In this document: piece by piece, positions 12,964 through 20,336 of the stretch
Layout of the letters: every line of letters starts with the position of its first letter
Numbering within the stretch: the first letter of the stretch is position 1
Assembly: GCF_030167915.1 (NCBI RefSeq)
Contig: NZ_JARGNB010000001.1
Location: forward strand, 2,046,001 to 2,110,000
Direction of reading: 5' to 3'
Source: Aquabacterium humicola
GTDB lineage: Bacteria; Pseudomonadota; Gammaproteobacteria; Burkholderiales; Burkholderiaceae_C
Length of the DNA stretch: 64,000 nt
The notes under the pieces: generated by a model
Databases searched by the model: none
What the model was told of the DNA's origin: nothing
The model's input: only the letters and a program-made list of their open reading frames with translations
Translations under genes and position numbers: made by a program

Positions 12964-13656
12964 CTACGCCCCGAGCCGCTCGATGTAGACGGACAGCGCC
13001 GCGCAGGCGGCGAACAGCACCAGCGCCAGCACCCGCTGGCGCACGCCATCGAGCGTCGGCGGCACCGTGGCCGGCAGCAGCTTGTCGCCGGCCCACATCG
13101 GCGCCACGAGGCCGGTGCCGCGCAGCCGGTAGAAGACGATGGCGCCGATGTGCAGCACCACCAGCACGATGATGGTCCACTGGCCCGGGCCCTTGTGCCA
13201 GCTGGTCAGTGCAATGCCCGTCGACTCCGAGACGAAACGGTTCAGCGGCCCGGTGGTGGCGATCTCGTCGTTCGCGAAGAGCCCGGTCGCCACCTGCACG
13301 ACGAGGATGCCGAGCATCGCGAACACCGAGAACGCGCCCAGCGGGTTGTGGCCGACGTCGAAATGGTCGCCGGCGCGGTGCTCGCCGCGCAGGTAGCGCA
13401 GCGTCGTCGACGGCGCGTAGGCAAAGCGTGCGAAGCGCGACCAGTGCCCGCCGACCACGCCCCACAGCAGCCGGAATACCAGCAGCGCCAGCACCAGCAG
13501 CCCCAGGCGCATGTGCCAGACCAGCGCATTGCCGGCGATCTTGCTGGTGATCAGCAGCCCGACGATGGCCAGCGCGAGCGTCCAGTGGAACAGCCGCGTC
13601 GGCAGGTCCCAGACCCGCACCGGACGAAGTTCGGACGACGACGACGGTTCGTTCAT
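12964..13656 (-). CDS. Cytochrome b561 domain membrane protein
   Basis: 230 residues with four main membrane helices. VRVWDLPTRLFHWTLALAI is the typical start of prokaryotic b561 and hydrogenase-type b-cytochromes and includes a haem-ligand His. Further His residues in ALVWHMRLGL, TSWHKGPG and VLVVLHIGAIVFY can ligate the second haem. The protein passes electrons within the inner membrane. It is divergent from a cytochrome c' gene 171 bp away. In many betaproteobacteria a b561 gene adjoins a small c-type cytochrome, so the two may form an electron-transfer pair. Confidence 0.88.
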   Translation of the reverse strand: MNEPSSSSELRPVRVWDLPTRLFHWTLALAIVGLLITSKIAGNALVWHMRLGLLVLALLVFRLLWGVVGGHWSRFARFAYAPSTTLRYLRGEHRAGDHFDVGHNPLGAFSVFAMLGILVVQVATGLFANDEIATTGPLNRFVSESTGIALTSWHKGPGQWTIIVLVVLHIGAIVFYRLRGTGLVAPMWAGDKLLPATVPPTLDGVRQRVLALVLFAACAALSVYIERLGA

Positions 13657-13827
13657 GCCCTGCCCTGTGCCTGAGGCTGCGTGATGCCGATGGCCCGGCA
13701 CGATAGCCGAAAGCCGACGCAGCGTTGACAGGGCCGACCCGTGGAATAGCCGAGGCGGTCGGCCCGTACACTGGTCCGAGCCGGGCACGGGGCCCGCGCT
13801 CGTCGTCATTCCTTCTGGAGGATCCGC

Positions 13828-14286
13828 ATGAAACGTCCGCTCCTGGCCCTCGCCGTCGCCGCGGCCAGCCTGCCCGCCGCCGCGCAGTTCCAAAAGCCCG
13901 AGGACGCGATCAAGTACCGCCAGAGCGCCTTCACGGTGATGGCGAACCACTTCGGCCGCGTCGCCGCGATGGCCCAGGGCCGGGTGCCTTTCGACGCCAA
14001 GGTGGCCGCCGACAACACGGCCATCGTGGTGACGATGTCGAAGCTGCCGTACGCCGGCTTTGGCGACGGCACCGACAAGGGCCTGCCGAACCGTGCGAAA
14101 CCGGAGATCTGGAAGGAGCAGGCCAAGTTCAACGACCTGGCCGGCAAGATGCAGGCCGAGGTCGCCAAGCTCGACGCGGCCGCCCGCAGCGGCAGCCTGG
14201 ATGCGGTGAAGGCCGCGGTCGGCGCGGTGGGCGGCTCGTGCAAGGCCTGCCACGACGACTATCGGGCGGAGAAGTATTCGAACTGA
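13828..14286 (+). CDS. Cytochrome c' (periplasmic)
   Basis: 152 residues with a signal peptide (MKRPLLALAVAAASLPAAAQ, cleavage after about residue 20). There is a single C-terminal haem-binding motif CKACH in GGSCKACHDDYRAEKY, exactly where four-helix-bundle cytochromes c' carry it. The upstream region has a ribosome-binding site (TCTGGAGGATCC). Cytochromes c' bind nitric oxide at a five-coordinate haem and are associated with NO tolerance; redox partners vary. The divergent b561 gene is the obvious candidate partner. The gene ends 15 bp before the convergent alaX gene. Confidence 0.92.
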   Translation: MKRPLLALAVAAASLPAAAQFQKPEDAIKYRQSAFTVMANHFGRVAAMAQGRVPFDAKVAADNTAIVVTMSKLPYAGFGDGTDKGLPNRAKPEIWKEQAKFNDLAGKMQAEVAKLDAAARSGSLDAVKAAVGAVGGSCKACHDDYRAEKYSN

Positions 14287-14301
14287 GCGTTCGCGGCCCG
14301 C

Positions 14302-15021
14302 TCAGGCCGGCTCGGCGAAGCCGAGCACGACCCGGCGGGTCTTGGCTGATTTTTTCTCGATCTTCGTCACGATCACCGCGCCGATCTCCGCGGTGTTCGC
14401 GACGTGCGTGCCGCCGCAGGGCTGCAGGTCGACGCCGTCGATCTCCATCACCCGCACACGGCCCTGGCCGCGCGGCGGCTGCACGCTCATGCTGCGCACC
14501 AGCTGCGGATTGGCGTCGAGCTCGTCCTCGCTGATCCAGCGGTGGCTGACACCATGGGCGCCGGCGACATAACGCGCGATGCCCTCGGTGAGCTGCTGCT
14601 TGTCGAGCGCATCGGTCATGTGGAAGTCGAGCCGCGCGTAATCGGCGGTGATCGAGCAGCCGTCGACCGGGTGCGGCACCAGCGCGCACAGCAGGTGCGT
14701 CGCGGTGTGGAAGCGCATGTGGCGGTGCCGGCGCTGCCAGTCGATCTCCGCCTCGACCGCCTCGCCCACCGCCCAGCCGTCGAGCGACTGCTCGGGCGCC
14801 GGCACGTGCAGGATCTCGCCCGGCGCCGTGCCCTTGCGCGTATCGGCGATCGCCAGCGTGCGGCCGTCGGCGTGGCGCAGCAGGCCGCGGTCGCCCGCCT
14901 GGCCGCCACCCTGCGGATAGAACACCGTGCGGTCGAGCTGCACACCGCGCTCGTCGATGGCGACGATGCGGGCATCGCAGCGCACCAGGCGGGCGTCTTC
15001 GCGGAACAGTTCTTCAGTCAT
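14302..15021 (-). CDS. alaX: AlaX-type alanyl-tRNA editing protein
   Basis: 239 residues, homologous to the editing and C-terminal parts of alanyl-tRNA synthetase but with no synthetase domain. The zinc site is visible as HTATH (about residue 100) and CGGTH (about residue 205). RTVFYPQGGGQAGD is the conserved N-terminal motif. Such free-standing enzymes deacylate Ser-tRNA(Ala) and in some cases Gly-tRNA(Ala) to prevent mistranslation. Its ATG at 15021 overlaps the stop codon of the VOC gene by 8 bp, so it is translationally coupled to a metabolic operon rather than to alaS. That placement is unusual and suggests the operon handles serine-like or other amino acids that can be misacylated. Confidence 0.9.
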   Translation of the reverse strand: MTEELFREDARLVRCDARIVAIDERGVQLDRTVFYPQGGGQAGDRGLLRHADGRTLAIADTRKGTAPGEILHVPAPEQSLDGWAVGEAVEAEIDWQRRHRHMRFHTATHLLCALVPHPVDGCSITADYARLDFHMTDALDKQQLTEGIARYVAGAHGVSHRWISEDELDANPQLVRSMSVQPPRGQGRVRVMEIDGVDLQPCGGTHVANTAEIGAVIVTKIEKKSAKTRRVVLGFAEPA

Positions 15022-15670
15022 CGCGCCATTGCTCCAGGTCGATGCGGCCGCGCGGCGTGTCGAACTGCGCCGACAGGCCCGCGCGTGCGCCAAGCTCGAC
15101 CCGCTTCAGGCGCAGCAGGTCGACGGCCGCGGCCGGCAGTCCGCCCAGGCGCACGCCGGCGAGGCGCAGCGCCGAATCCGGCATCGCCTCGGTCGCGTGC
15201 GCGCCCTGCCACTCGATCAAGGTCGGCAGCAGGCCGTCGCAGGCATTCACGCCGTCGTCGCGAACGACGATGCGCCAGCGCAGCAGGCCGGCCGGCGTCT
15301 CGCGTTCGGCGGCCAGCGGCCGGCCCGGGTCGATGCCGCGGTTGATCAGCCCCCAGCGCAGCATCTCGGCGTTGTTGGTGCGCGCAACCAGCTGCACCAG
15401 CCGCGGCGAATCCCGCAGCGCGGCCTGCAGCGCCGTCCGGTCGAGGCCGAACCAGCGCGGCCGGCCCGGCGGCGGCGCGTCGGGATCGATGGCGATCAGC
15501 TCGAAGTAGGCGCCGGGGAAGTCGCCGCCCAGCTTCAGCAGCCGGTTGTGCGTGCTCATCAGCGCATGGCGGCCGCCGGGGCCGGGCGTCACGCCCAGCA
15601 CGTCCTCGCACCAGGCGACGCCCTGCGCCAGCGAGTCGCAGGCGACGACGAGGTGGTCGACCTCGGTCAT
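15014..15670 (-). CDS. VOC/glyoxalase-like domain protein
   Basis: 218 residues. It begins MTEVDHLVVACDSLAQGVAW, the first beta-alpha unit of vicinal-oxygen-chelate proteins with a metal-ligand His, followed by VTPGPGGRHALMSTHNRLLKLG and ending in a second half-domain. This is the pattern of the glyoxalase-like (PF13468-type) group, whose substrates are mostly unknown. It overlaps alaX by 8 bp and is separated from phzF by 70 bp of palindromic sequence. The role is unknown; a metal-dependent isomerase, lyase or dioxygenase is possible. Confidence 0.8.
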   Translation of the reverse strand: MTEVDHLVVACDSLAQGVAWCEDVLGVTPGPGGRHALMSTHNRLLKLGGDFPGAYFELIAIDPDAPPPGRPRWFGLDRTALQAALRDSPRLVQLVARTNNAEMLRWGLINRGIDPGRPLAAERETPAGLLRWRIVVRDDGVNACDGLLPTLIEWQGAHATEAMPDSALRLAGVRLGGLPAAAVDLLRLKRVELGARAGLSAQFDTPRGRIDLEQWRDD

Positions 15671-15742
15671 GTGGCCCCCCAGGCCCTGCGGGCCGGCCCC
15701 CCAAGGGGGCGCGAGCGCCTCCGGAACGGCCGCGCGGCGCTC
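15671..15742. repeat. Cluster of three GC-rich inverted repeats between phzF-like and VOC genes
   Basis: The 70-bp gap holds three stems in a row. These are GGCCC/GGGCC (15682-15694), GCCCCC/GGGGGC with a CAA loop (15696-15710) and GAGCGCC/GGCGCTC (15713-15719 with 15736-15742, overlapping the phzF-like stop codon). There is no T-tract. The CCCCAAGGGGG core resembles palindromic intergenic elements I recall as common in Burkholderiales chromosomes. Such elements can stabilise upstream mRNA or attenuate transcription inside an operon. No second copy was noticed in this window. Confidence 0.55.
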
Positions 15743-16577
15743 ACAGGTCCACGTGGCCGGCGATCACCGGCGTCACGTCGCCACCGATCCAGATGTCGTC
15801 GCCGCGCTGCTCGACATGCACCCGCCCGGCGCGGCCGATCGCCGTGCCCTGCGCGGCGACGTAGCGCGGCGGCGCCAGGCCTTCGCCGATCAGCCACTGC
15901 GCAATGCCGGCATTCAGGCTGCCGGTGACCGGGTCCTCCGGCACGCCGAGCTCGGGCACGAAGGCGCGCACCTCGAACTGGCACTCGCTGCCGGCCGGGT
16001 GCGGGCCGACGACGCCGACGTCCAGGCCCTGCATCGCGACGAAGTCGGGGCGCAGCGCCAGCACGCTGGCCGCGTCCTTCAGCAGCACGGCGATCCACTG
16101 CGGGCCGTTGACCACCCATTCGACACGCAACAGCGCGTCGACCGGCAGCCGCAGCGAGCGCGCGATGCGCGCCGTCAGCTCGGCATCGCCCGGTCCGCTG
16201 CGCTTCAACGGCGGCGCGGCGAACGCGAGCCGCGCACCGTCCTGGCGGATGCGCACGAGGCCGGCGCCGCACTGCTGCACGACCTGGCCCTCGCCGCGCG
16301 GGCGGCCGCCGGCGGCCAGCCACGCGTGGCAGCTGCCGAGCGTCGGGTGGCCGGCGAACGGCAGCTCGCCGCCGGGCGTGAAGATGCGCAGGCGGTAGTC
16401 GGCCGCCTCGTCGGTCGGCGGCAGCAGGAAGGTTGTCTCGGACAGGTTGGTCCAGCGCGCGAAGTCCTGCATCTGCGCGTCGGTGAGGCCGGTCGGGTCG
16501 TGCACCACCGCGAGCGCGTTGCCGCGCATCGGCAGCGTGGTGAAGACGTCGACCTGCGAGAAGCGGAAACGGGGCAT
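15741..16577 (-). CDS. PhzF family isomerase/epimerase-like protein
   Basis: 278 residues of the PhzF/diaminopimelate-epimerase fold. MPRFRFSQVDVFTTLPMRGN is the family start. LSETTFLLPP contains the conserved Glu that acts as acid/base. FTPGGELPFAGHPTLGSCH and EDPVTGSLNAGIAQWL are the two half-domain signatures. Apart from phenazine biosynthesis, most homologues are broad-specificity isomerases of amino-acid-like or hydroxy-acid substrates. No other phz gene is present, so phenazine production is not implied. It sits 32 bp after the dehydratase gene in the MocR-adjacent operon. Confidence 0.9.
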   Translation of the reverse strand: MPRFRFSQVDVFTTLPMRGNALAVVHDPTGLTDAQMQDFARWTNLSETTFLLPPTDEAADYRLRIFTPGGELPFAGHPTLGSCHAWLAAGGRPRGEGQVVQQCGAGLVRIRQDGARLAFAAPPLKRSGPGDAELTARIARSLRLPVDALLRVEWVVNGPQWIAVLLKDAASVLALRPDFVAMQGLDVGVVGPHPAGSECQFEVRAFVPELGVPEDPVTGSLNAGIAQWLIGEGLAPPRYVAAQGTAIGRAGRVHVEQRGDDIWIGGDVTPVIAGHVDL

Positions 16578-16609
16578 GCGGGCTCCGGTGAGTGAACGGG
16601 GGAAACGGC

Positions 16610-17596
16610 TCAGGCGCCGGCCAGCACGTCGGCGTAGACCTCGCGGTCGATGTTGCCGCCGCTCAGCACGATGGCCGTGCGGCGGCCGGCGAGCTGCGCG
16701 CGCTCGACCAGCGCCGCGGCCAGCGCGGCCGCTCCGGCGCCTTCGGCGACCTGGTGCGTGCATTCGTAGAGCCGGCGCATCGCCTCCGCCACCTGCGCAT
16801 CGCTGACCAGCACGACCCGCGCGAGCCCCTTCTGCAGGATCGCCAGCGCCTCGGGCTCCGGCGTGCGGCAGGCCATGCCGTCGGCCAAGGTCGTCGTCAC
16901 CGCATGCGACACCGGCTCGCCGCGCGCCAGCGACAGCGCATAGGCCGGTGCGCCGTCGGAGACCACGCCGACGATCTCGGTGGACAGGCCGAGCGCGTCG
17001 CGCGCGGCGATCAGGCCGCTGGCGCCGGAGCCGAGGCCGATCGGCACGTAGACCGTGTCCAGCGCCGGCGCGCCGCCGAAGAGCTCGAGCGCGTAGCTCG
17101 CGACGCCGGCGACGAGGTCGCGGTGGAACGACGGCACCATCAGCCAGCCGCGTTCGGCGGCCAGGCCCTGCGCATGTTCGCGCGCGGCCTGGAAGTCGTC
17201 GCCGTGCTCGATCAGCTCGACGCCGAGCGCACGCATCGCCGCGTTCTTCTCGCGGCTGTTGCCGCGCGGCACGACGATCAGCGCCGGGATACCGTGGCGG
17301 CGCGCCGCGAAGCCGATCGACTGGCCGTGGTTGCCACGCGTCGCGCTGACGACGCCCGCGGGCTTCGCACCTGACGCCAGCAGCCGCTCGAAGTACACCA
17401 GCCCGCCGCGGATCTTGAAGGCGCCGACCGGCGTGTGGTTCTCGTGCTTGACCCACAGCTCAGTGCCGTCGTCGGGGCGCGGCGCGATCAAGGCTTCCAG
17501 CAGCGGCCAGCGGTACTGCGGCGTCGGCGGCAGCACCGCGTGCACCAGGCGCGCGGCGGACTGCAGCTCGTCATGACTCAGGAAAGGCGCGTCCAT
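16610..17596 (-). CDS. PLP-dependent threonine/serine dehydratase-like enzyme
   Basis: 328 residues of the fold-type II PLP family. Lys61 in VGAFKIRGG is the Schiff-base lysine, SATRGNHGQSIGFAARR is the phosphate/substrate loop, GLGSGASGLIAARDALG is the glycine-rich phosphate cup and VLSGGNIDREVYAD is the C-terminal signature. There is no ACT regulatory domain, so it is of the catabolic type. Candidate substrates are threonine, serine, 3-hydroxyaspartate or hydroxyectoine-derived amino acids. It lies 21 bp after the aminotransferase and 32 bp before the PhzF-like gene. Confidence 0.88.
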   Translation of the reverse strand: MDAPFLSHDELQSAARLVHAVLPPTPQYRWPLLEALIAPRPDDGTELWVKHENHTPVGAFKIRGGLVYFERLLASGAKPAGVVSATRGNHGQSIGFAARRHGIPALIVVPRGNSREKNAAMRALGVELIEHGDDFQAAREHAQGLAAERGWLMVPSFHRDLVAGVASYALELFGGAPALDTVYVPIGLGSGASGLIAARDALGLSTEIVGVVSDGAPAYALSLARGEPVSHAVTTTLADGMACRTPEPEALAILQKGLARVVLVSDAQVAEAMRRLYECTHQVAEGAGAAALAAALVERAQLAGRRTAIVLSGGNIDREVYADVLAGA

Positions 17597-17617
17597 CGTC
17601 GGTCCGGTTCGATCGGT

Positions 17618-18823
17618 TCAGGGCGTCACTTCGGCTTCGATTTCCAGGTGCTCGCGCAGCACGCGGCCGAGCACCGCGACGCCGTCGACGATGTCCTCGG
17701 GCGCCAGCGTCACGAAGGACAGGCGCAGCGTGCGCGGATCGGGGGCGTGCGCGTAGAACGCGGCGCCCGGCACGAAGGCGATGCCGGCCTCGACCGCCTT
17801 CGGCAGCAGCGCCATCGCATCGCAGCCTTCGGGCAGGCGCACCCAGAAGAACATGCCGCCCTTCGGCTCGTGCCACTCGCTGCCCTCGGGCAGGTGCTGG
17901 CGCAGGCCCGCGGCCATCGCGTCGCGCTGGCGCTTGTAGCGCGCGCGGATCGCCGGCACGTGCTGGTCGAGGAAGCCGTGGCGGATCACCTCGTAGACCA
18001 CGCGCTGGTTGAAGCCTGGCGTGTGCAGGTCGGCGGCCTGCTTGGCCTGCAGCAGCTTCGGGTAGAGCTCGCTGGGCGCGACCACGTAGCCCAGGCGGAA
18101 GCCCGGCGCCAGCACCTTCGAGAAGGAGCCGAGGTAGATCGTGCCTTCGGGCCAGCGCGATGCGATCGGCGCCGGCGGCTCCTCGTCGAACCACAGGTCG
18201 CCGTAGGGGTTGTCTTCCACCAGCGGCACGCCGGCGCCCTGCGCGGCGGCCACCAGCGCGTTGCGGCGCGCTTCCGGCATCACGCGGCCGGTGGGGTTCT
18301 GGAAGTTCGGCAGCAGGTACGCGAAGCGCGTGCCCGGCGCATCGTGCTTCAGCGCCGCCAAGGCCTCGGGCAGCGGGCCGTCGTTGTCGCTGGCCAGGCT
18401 CGTGTAGATCGGCTCGTAGGGGTTGAAGGCCTGCAGCGCGCCGAGGTAGGTCGGCGTCTCGACCGCCACCGGCGCGCCGGCGTCGATCATGATCTTGCCG
18501 ACGAGGTCCAGGCCCTGCTGCGAGCCGGTCGTGATCAGCACCTGGTCCGCGCCGACCTTGTGGCCCATCGCCGTCAGCTTGGCCGCCACCCACTCGCGCA
18601 GCGGGCCGAAGCCTTCGCTGGCGGCGTACTGCAGCGCCTCGCGCGCCGAGTTGCGCAGCACGATGTCGCAGGCCTCGCGCATCGCCTCGGCCGGGAAGGT
18701 GTCGGCCGACGGCAGGCCGCCGGCCATCGACAGGATGCCGGGTTTCTCGGTGACCTTCAGGATCTCGCGGATGATCGACGGGTTCATGCGCGCGCTGCGG
18801 CGGGCCTGGGTCCACAAACTCAT
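17618..18823 (-). CDS. PLP-dependent aminotransferase (LysN/2-aminoadipate-type fold I)
   Basis: 401 residues. The order of motifs is that of fold-type I aminotransferases: NPSIIREILK, ISMAGG-like LSMAGGLPS, TTGSQQGLDL, PNFQNPTGRVM, VEDNPYGDLWF and the Schiff-base lysine Lys236 in YLGSFSKVLAPGFRLGY. The N-terminus matches 2-aminoadipate and branched-chain/aromatic aminotransferases of the MocR-like branch but lacks a DNA-binding domain. It overlaps the upstream GNAT gene by 4 bp. Together with the following dehydratase-like enzyme it suggests breakdown or conversion of a particular amino acid. The acceptor is unknown. Confidence 0.9.
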   Translation of the reverse strand: MSLWTQARRSARMNPSIIREILKVTEKPGILSMAGGLPSADTFPAEAMREACDIVLRNSAREALQYAASEGFGPLREWVAAKLTAMGHKVGADQVLITTGSQQGLDLVGKIMIDAGAPVAVETPTYLGALQAFNPYEPIYTSLASDNDGPLPEALAALKHDAPGTRFAYLLPNFQNPTGRVMPEARRNALVAAAQGAGVPLVEDNPYGDLWFDEEPPAPIASRWPEGTIYLGSFSKVLAPGFRLGYVVAPSELYPKLLQAKQAADLHTPGFNQRVVYEVIRHGFLDQHVPAIRARYKRQRDAMAAGLRQHLPEGSEWHEPKGGMFFWVRLPEGCDAMALLPKAVEAGIAFVPGAAFYAHAPDPRTLRLSFVTLAPEDIVDGVAVLGRVLREHLEIEAEVTP

Positions 18824-19287
18824 GGGGTGTCTCCGTTGGAAAGGGGGGATGCGGCGCGCTGATAGACCTGGGGGTCGCTGCGTTCCATGTAGATCTCGGG
18901 GGCGGCCAGCGGCACCCAGCCGTGGCGAGCGTACAGCGGCGCGGCGGTGCGCGTGGCGAGCACGCGGCGGCGCAGGCCCTGCAGGTCCGGGTGGGCGTCG
19001 ACGGCGCGCACCAGCGCCGCACCGATGCCGCGGCCGCGCGCGGCGGGCAGCACGAACACGTCGGCCAGCCAGGCGAAGGTGGCGCGGTCGCTGACCACGC
19101 GGGCATATCCGAGCTGCGCGCCGGTTGCGTCGTCGAAGGCGCCGAAGTTCAGCGAATGCGCGATCGCGCGCTCGACCGTCGCGCGCGGGATGCCGCGCGC
19201 CCAGTGCGAGTCCTCGCTGAGGAAGCGATGGATCAGCGCGATGTCGAGCCGCGCCGGATCGTCGGAGATCGTGAAGCCGGGGTTCAT
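18820..19287 (-). CDS. GNAT family N-acetyltransferase
   Basis: 155 residues. DVFVLPAARGRGIGAALVRAV is the acetyl-CoA-binding motif, and ATRTAAPLYARHGWVPL is the C-terminal helix-strand that closes the active site. The N-terminus (IHRFLSEDSHWARGIPRATVERAI) is shared by a common bacterial GNAT group with an unknown small-molecule acceptor. Both ends overlap the neighbours by 4 bp (ATGA-type junctions), showing tight translational coupling with the exporter upstream and the aminotransferase downstream. N-acetylation of an amino acid or analogue before export would fit, but this is inference. Confidence 0.87.
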   Translation of the reverse strand: MNPGFTISDDPARLDIALIHRFLSEDSHWARGIPRATVERAIAHSLNFGAFDDATGAQLGYARVVSDRATFAWLADVFVLPAARGRGIGAALVRAVDAHPDLQGLRRRVLATRTAAPLYARHGWVPLAAPEIYMERSDPQVYQRAASPLSNGDTP

Positions 19288-20231
19288 CTGGCCACCCCCT
19301 GCACCGGCAGCCGCTTCGAGACAAACACGGTGGCCATCACCGCCAGCGAGAACAGCACCGTCGCCGCGTCCAGCGATTCGCCCAGCAGCGGCACCGCGAA
19401 CCACATCGACAGGAAGGGCTGCAGCAGCTGCACCTGGCTGACGCGCAAGGTGCCGCCGAGCGCCAGCCCGCGGTACCAGGCGAAGAAGCCGAGCCACATC
19501 GAGAACAGAGAGACGTAGAGGAAGCCGCCCCAGGCGCTGGCGCGCACCGGCGCGGTGGGCCAGGCCATCAGCGTGATGGGCAGGGTCAGCGGCAGGCTCA
19601 GCACCAGCACCCAGCAGATCACCTGCTCCGGGCTCAGCGGCGTGCCCAGCGCCGACGACGCCGTCGACGACAGCCGCGCGCCCTGCACGTAACCGTAGGA
19701 CGCACAGACCACCGCGGCCAGCAGCAGCCCGTCCGCCGGCTGCAGCGCCGCGCCGCCCTTCCACCAGGCGAAGCCCAGCACCAGCACGGCACCCAGCAGC
19801 GCACAGATCCAGAAGGCGCGGCTCGGCCGCTGGTGCAGCAGCAGCGCGCCGATGGCGGCGGTGGCGATCGGCAGCACGCCGGTGACCACCGACGCATGCA
19901 CCGCGTCGACATGCAGCACCGCGAAGCCGAGGAACAACGGCCAGCCGAAGACGACGCCAGCGGCGGTGAGCGCCAGCAGGCGCCATTGCGCGGCGCTGGG
20001 CCGCGGCGCGCCGGTCAGCAGCAGCCAGCCGGCGGCCAGCAGCCCGGCCAGCGCGGCGCGCCCGATCGCGACGAACAGCGCCGGCAGCTGCGGATCGGCC
20101 GCGCTGCCCGAGGCCAGCCGCGTCATCGGGATCGACAGCGCGAAGATGCCGACGCCCAGAGCGCCGAGCAGCCAGCCGCGCGTCGCCGGCGACAGGCCGG
20201 AGGCGGTCTTCAACGTGGTGGAACTCGACAT
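19284..20231 (-). CDS. DMT superfamily (EamA) exporter
   Basis: 315 residues with about ten hydrophobic helices in two EamA repeats (first around residues 20-150, second around 165-305). An Ala/Gly-rich helix pattern and the motif VLQLLQPFLSMW-like QLLQPFLSMWFAVPLLGE near the end are typical. EamA proteins of this type usually export amino acids or related metabolites. It is the first gene of a seven-gene run and is transcribed divergently from a MocR regulator, with 105 bp between the two starts. Confidence 0.88.
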   Translation of the reverse strand: MSSSTTLKTASGLSPATRGWLLGALGVGIFALSIPMTRLASGSAADPQLPALFVAIGRAALAGLLAAGWLLLTGAPRPSAAQWRLLALTAAGVVFGWPLFLGFAVLHVDAVHASVVTGVLPIATAAIGALLLHQRPSRAFWICALLGAVLVLGFAWWKGGAALQPADGLLLAAVVCASYGYVQGARLSSTASSALGTPLSPEQVICWVLVLSLPLTLPITLMAWPTAPVRASAWGGFLYVSLFSMWLGFFAWYRGLALGGTLRVSQVQLLQPFLSMWFAVPLLGESLDAATVLFSLAVMATVFVSKRLPVQGVAR

Positions 20232-20264
20232 CGGCGCAGTCTAGGCCCGCGACCAGCACAGCAT

Positions 20265-20301
20265 CAGTACACTTGCCGATACAGCCACTTCATCTGTACT
20301 G
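20265..20301. promoter_or_regulatory. Candidate MocR operator between the exporter and the regulator
   Basis: CAGTACA (20265-20271) and TGTACTG (20295-20301) form a perfect 7-bp inverted repeat with 23 bases between the arms. Two further TACA-like elements follow the same theme (GATACAG at 20278 on, GGTACAT near 20313). MocR regulators typically bind repeated sites in the short gap to their divergent target. The gap of 105 bp holds no gene, and both divergent promoters must lie here. Confidence 0.55.
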
Positions 20302-20336
20302 CCGGCGCCGGCGGTACATCCGTCCGGATTCACCCG

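Noticed and set aside
13725-13730. Perfect TTGACA between cytochrome b561 and c' genes
   Set aside because: No acceptable -10 element at 16-18 bp spacing on the plus strand, so I could not support a promoter call.
14310-14355. Two small hairpins followed by T6 downstream of cytochrome c' on the plus strand
   Set aside because: They lie inside the alaX coding region; the T run encodes the Lys-Lys of the AlaX tail and starts eight bases after the nearest stem, so termination is doubtful.
15741-16577. Phenazine biosynthesis locus
   Set aside because: Only a PhzF-family member is present; no other phz gene is nearby and most PhzF homologues are unrelated to phenazines.
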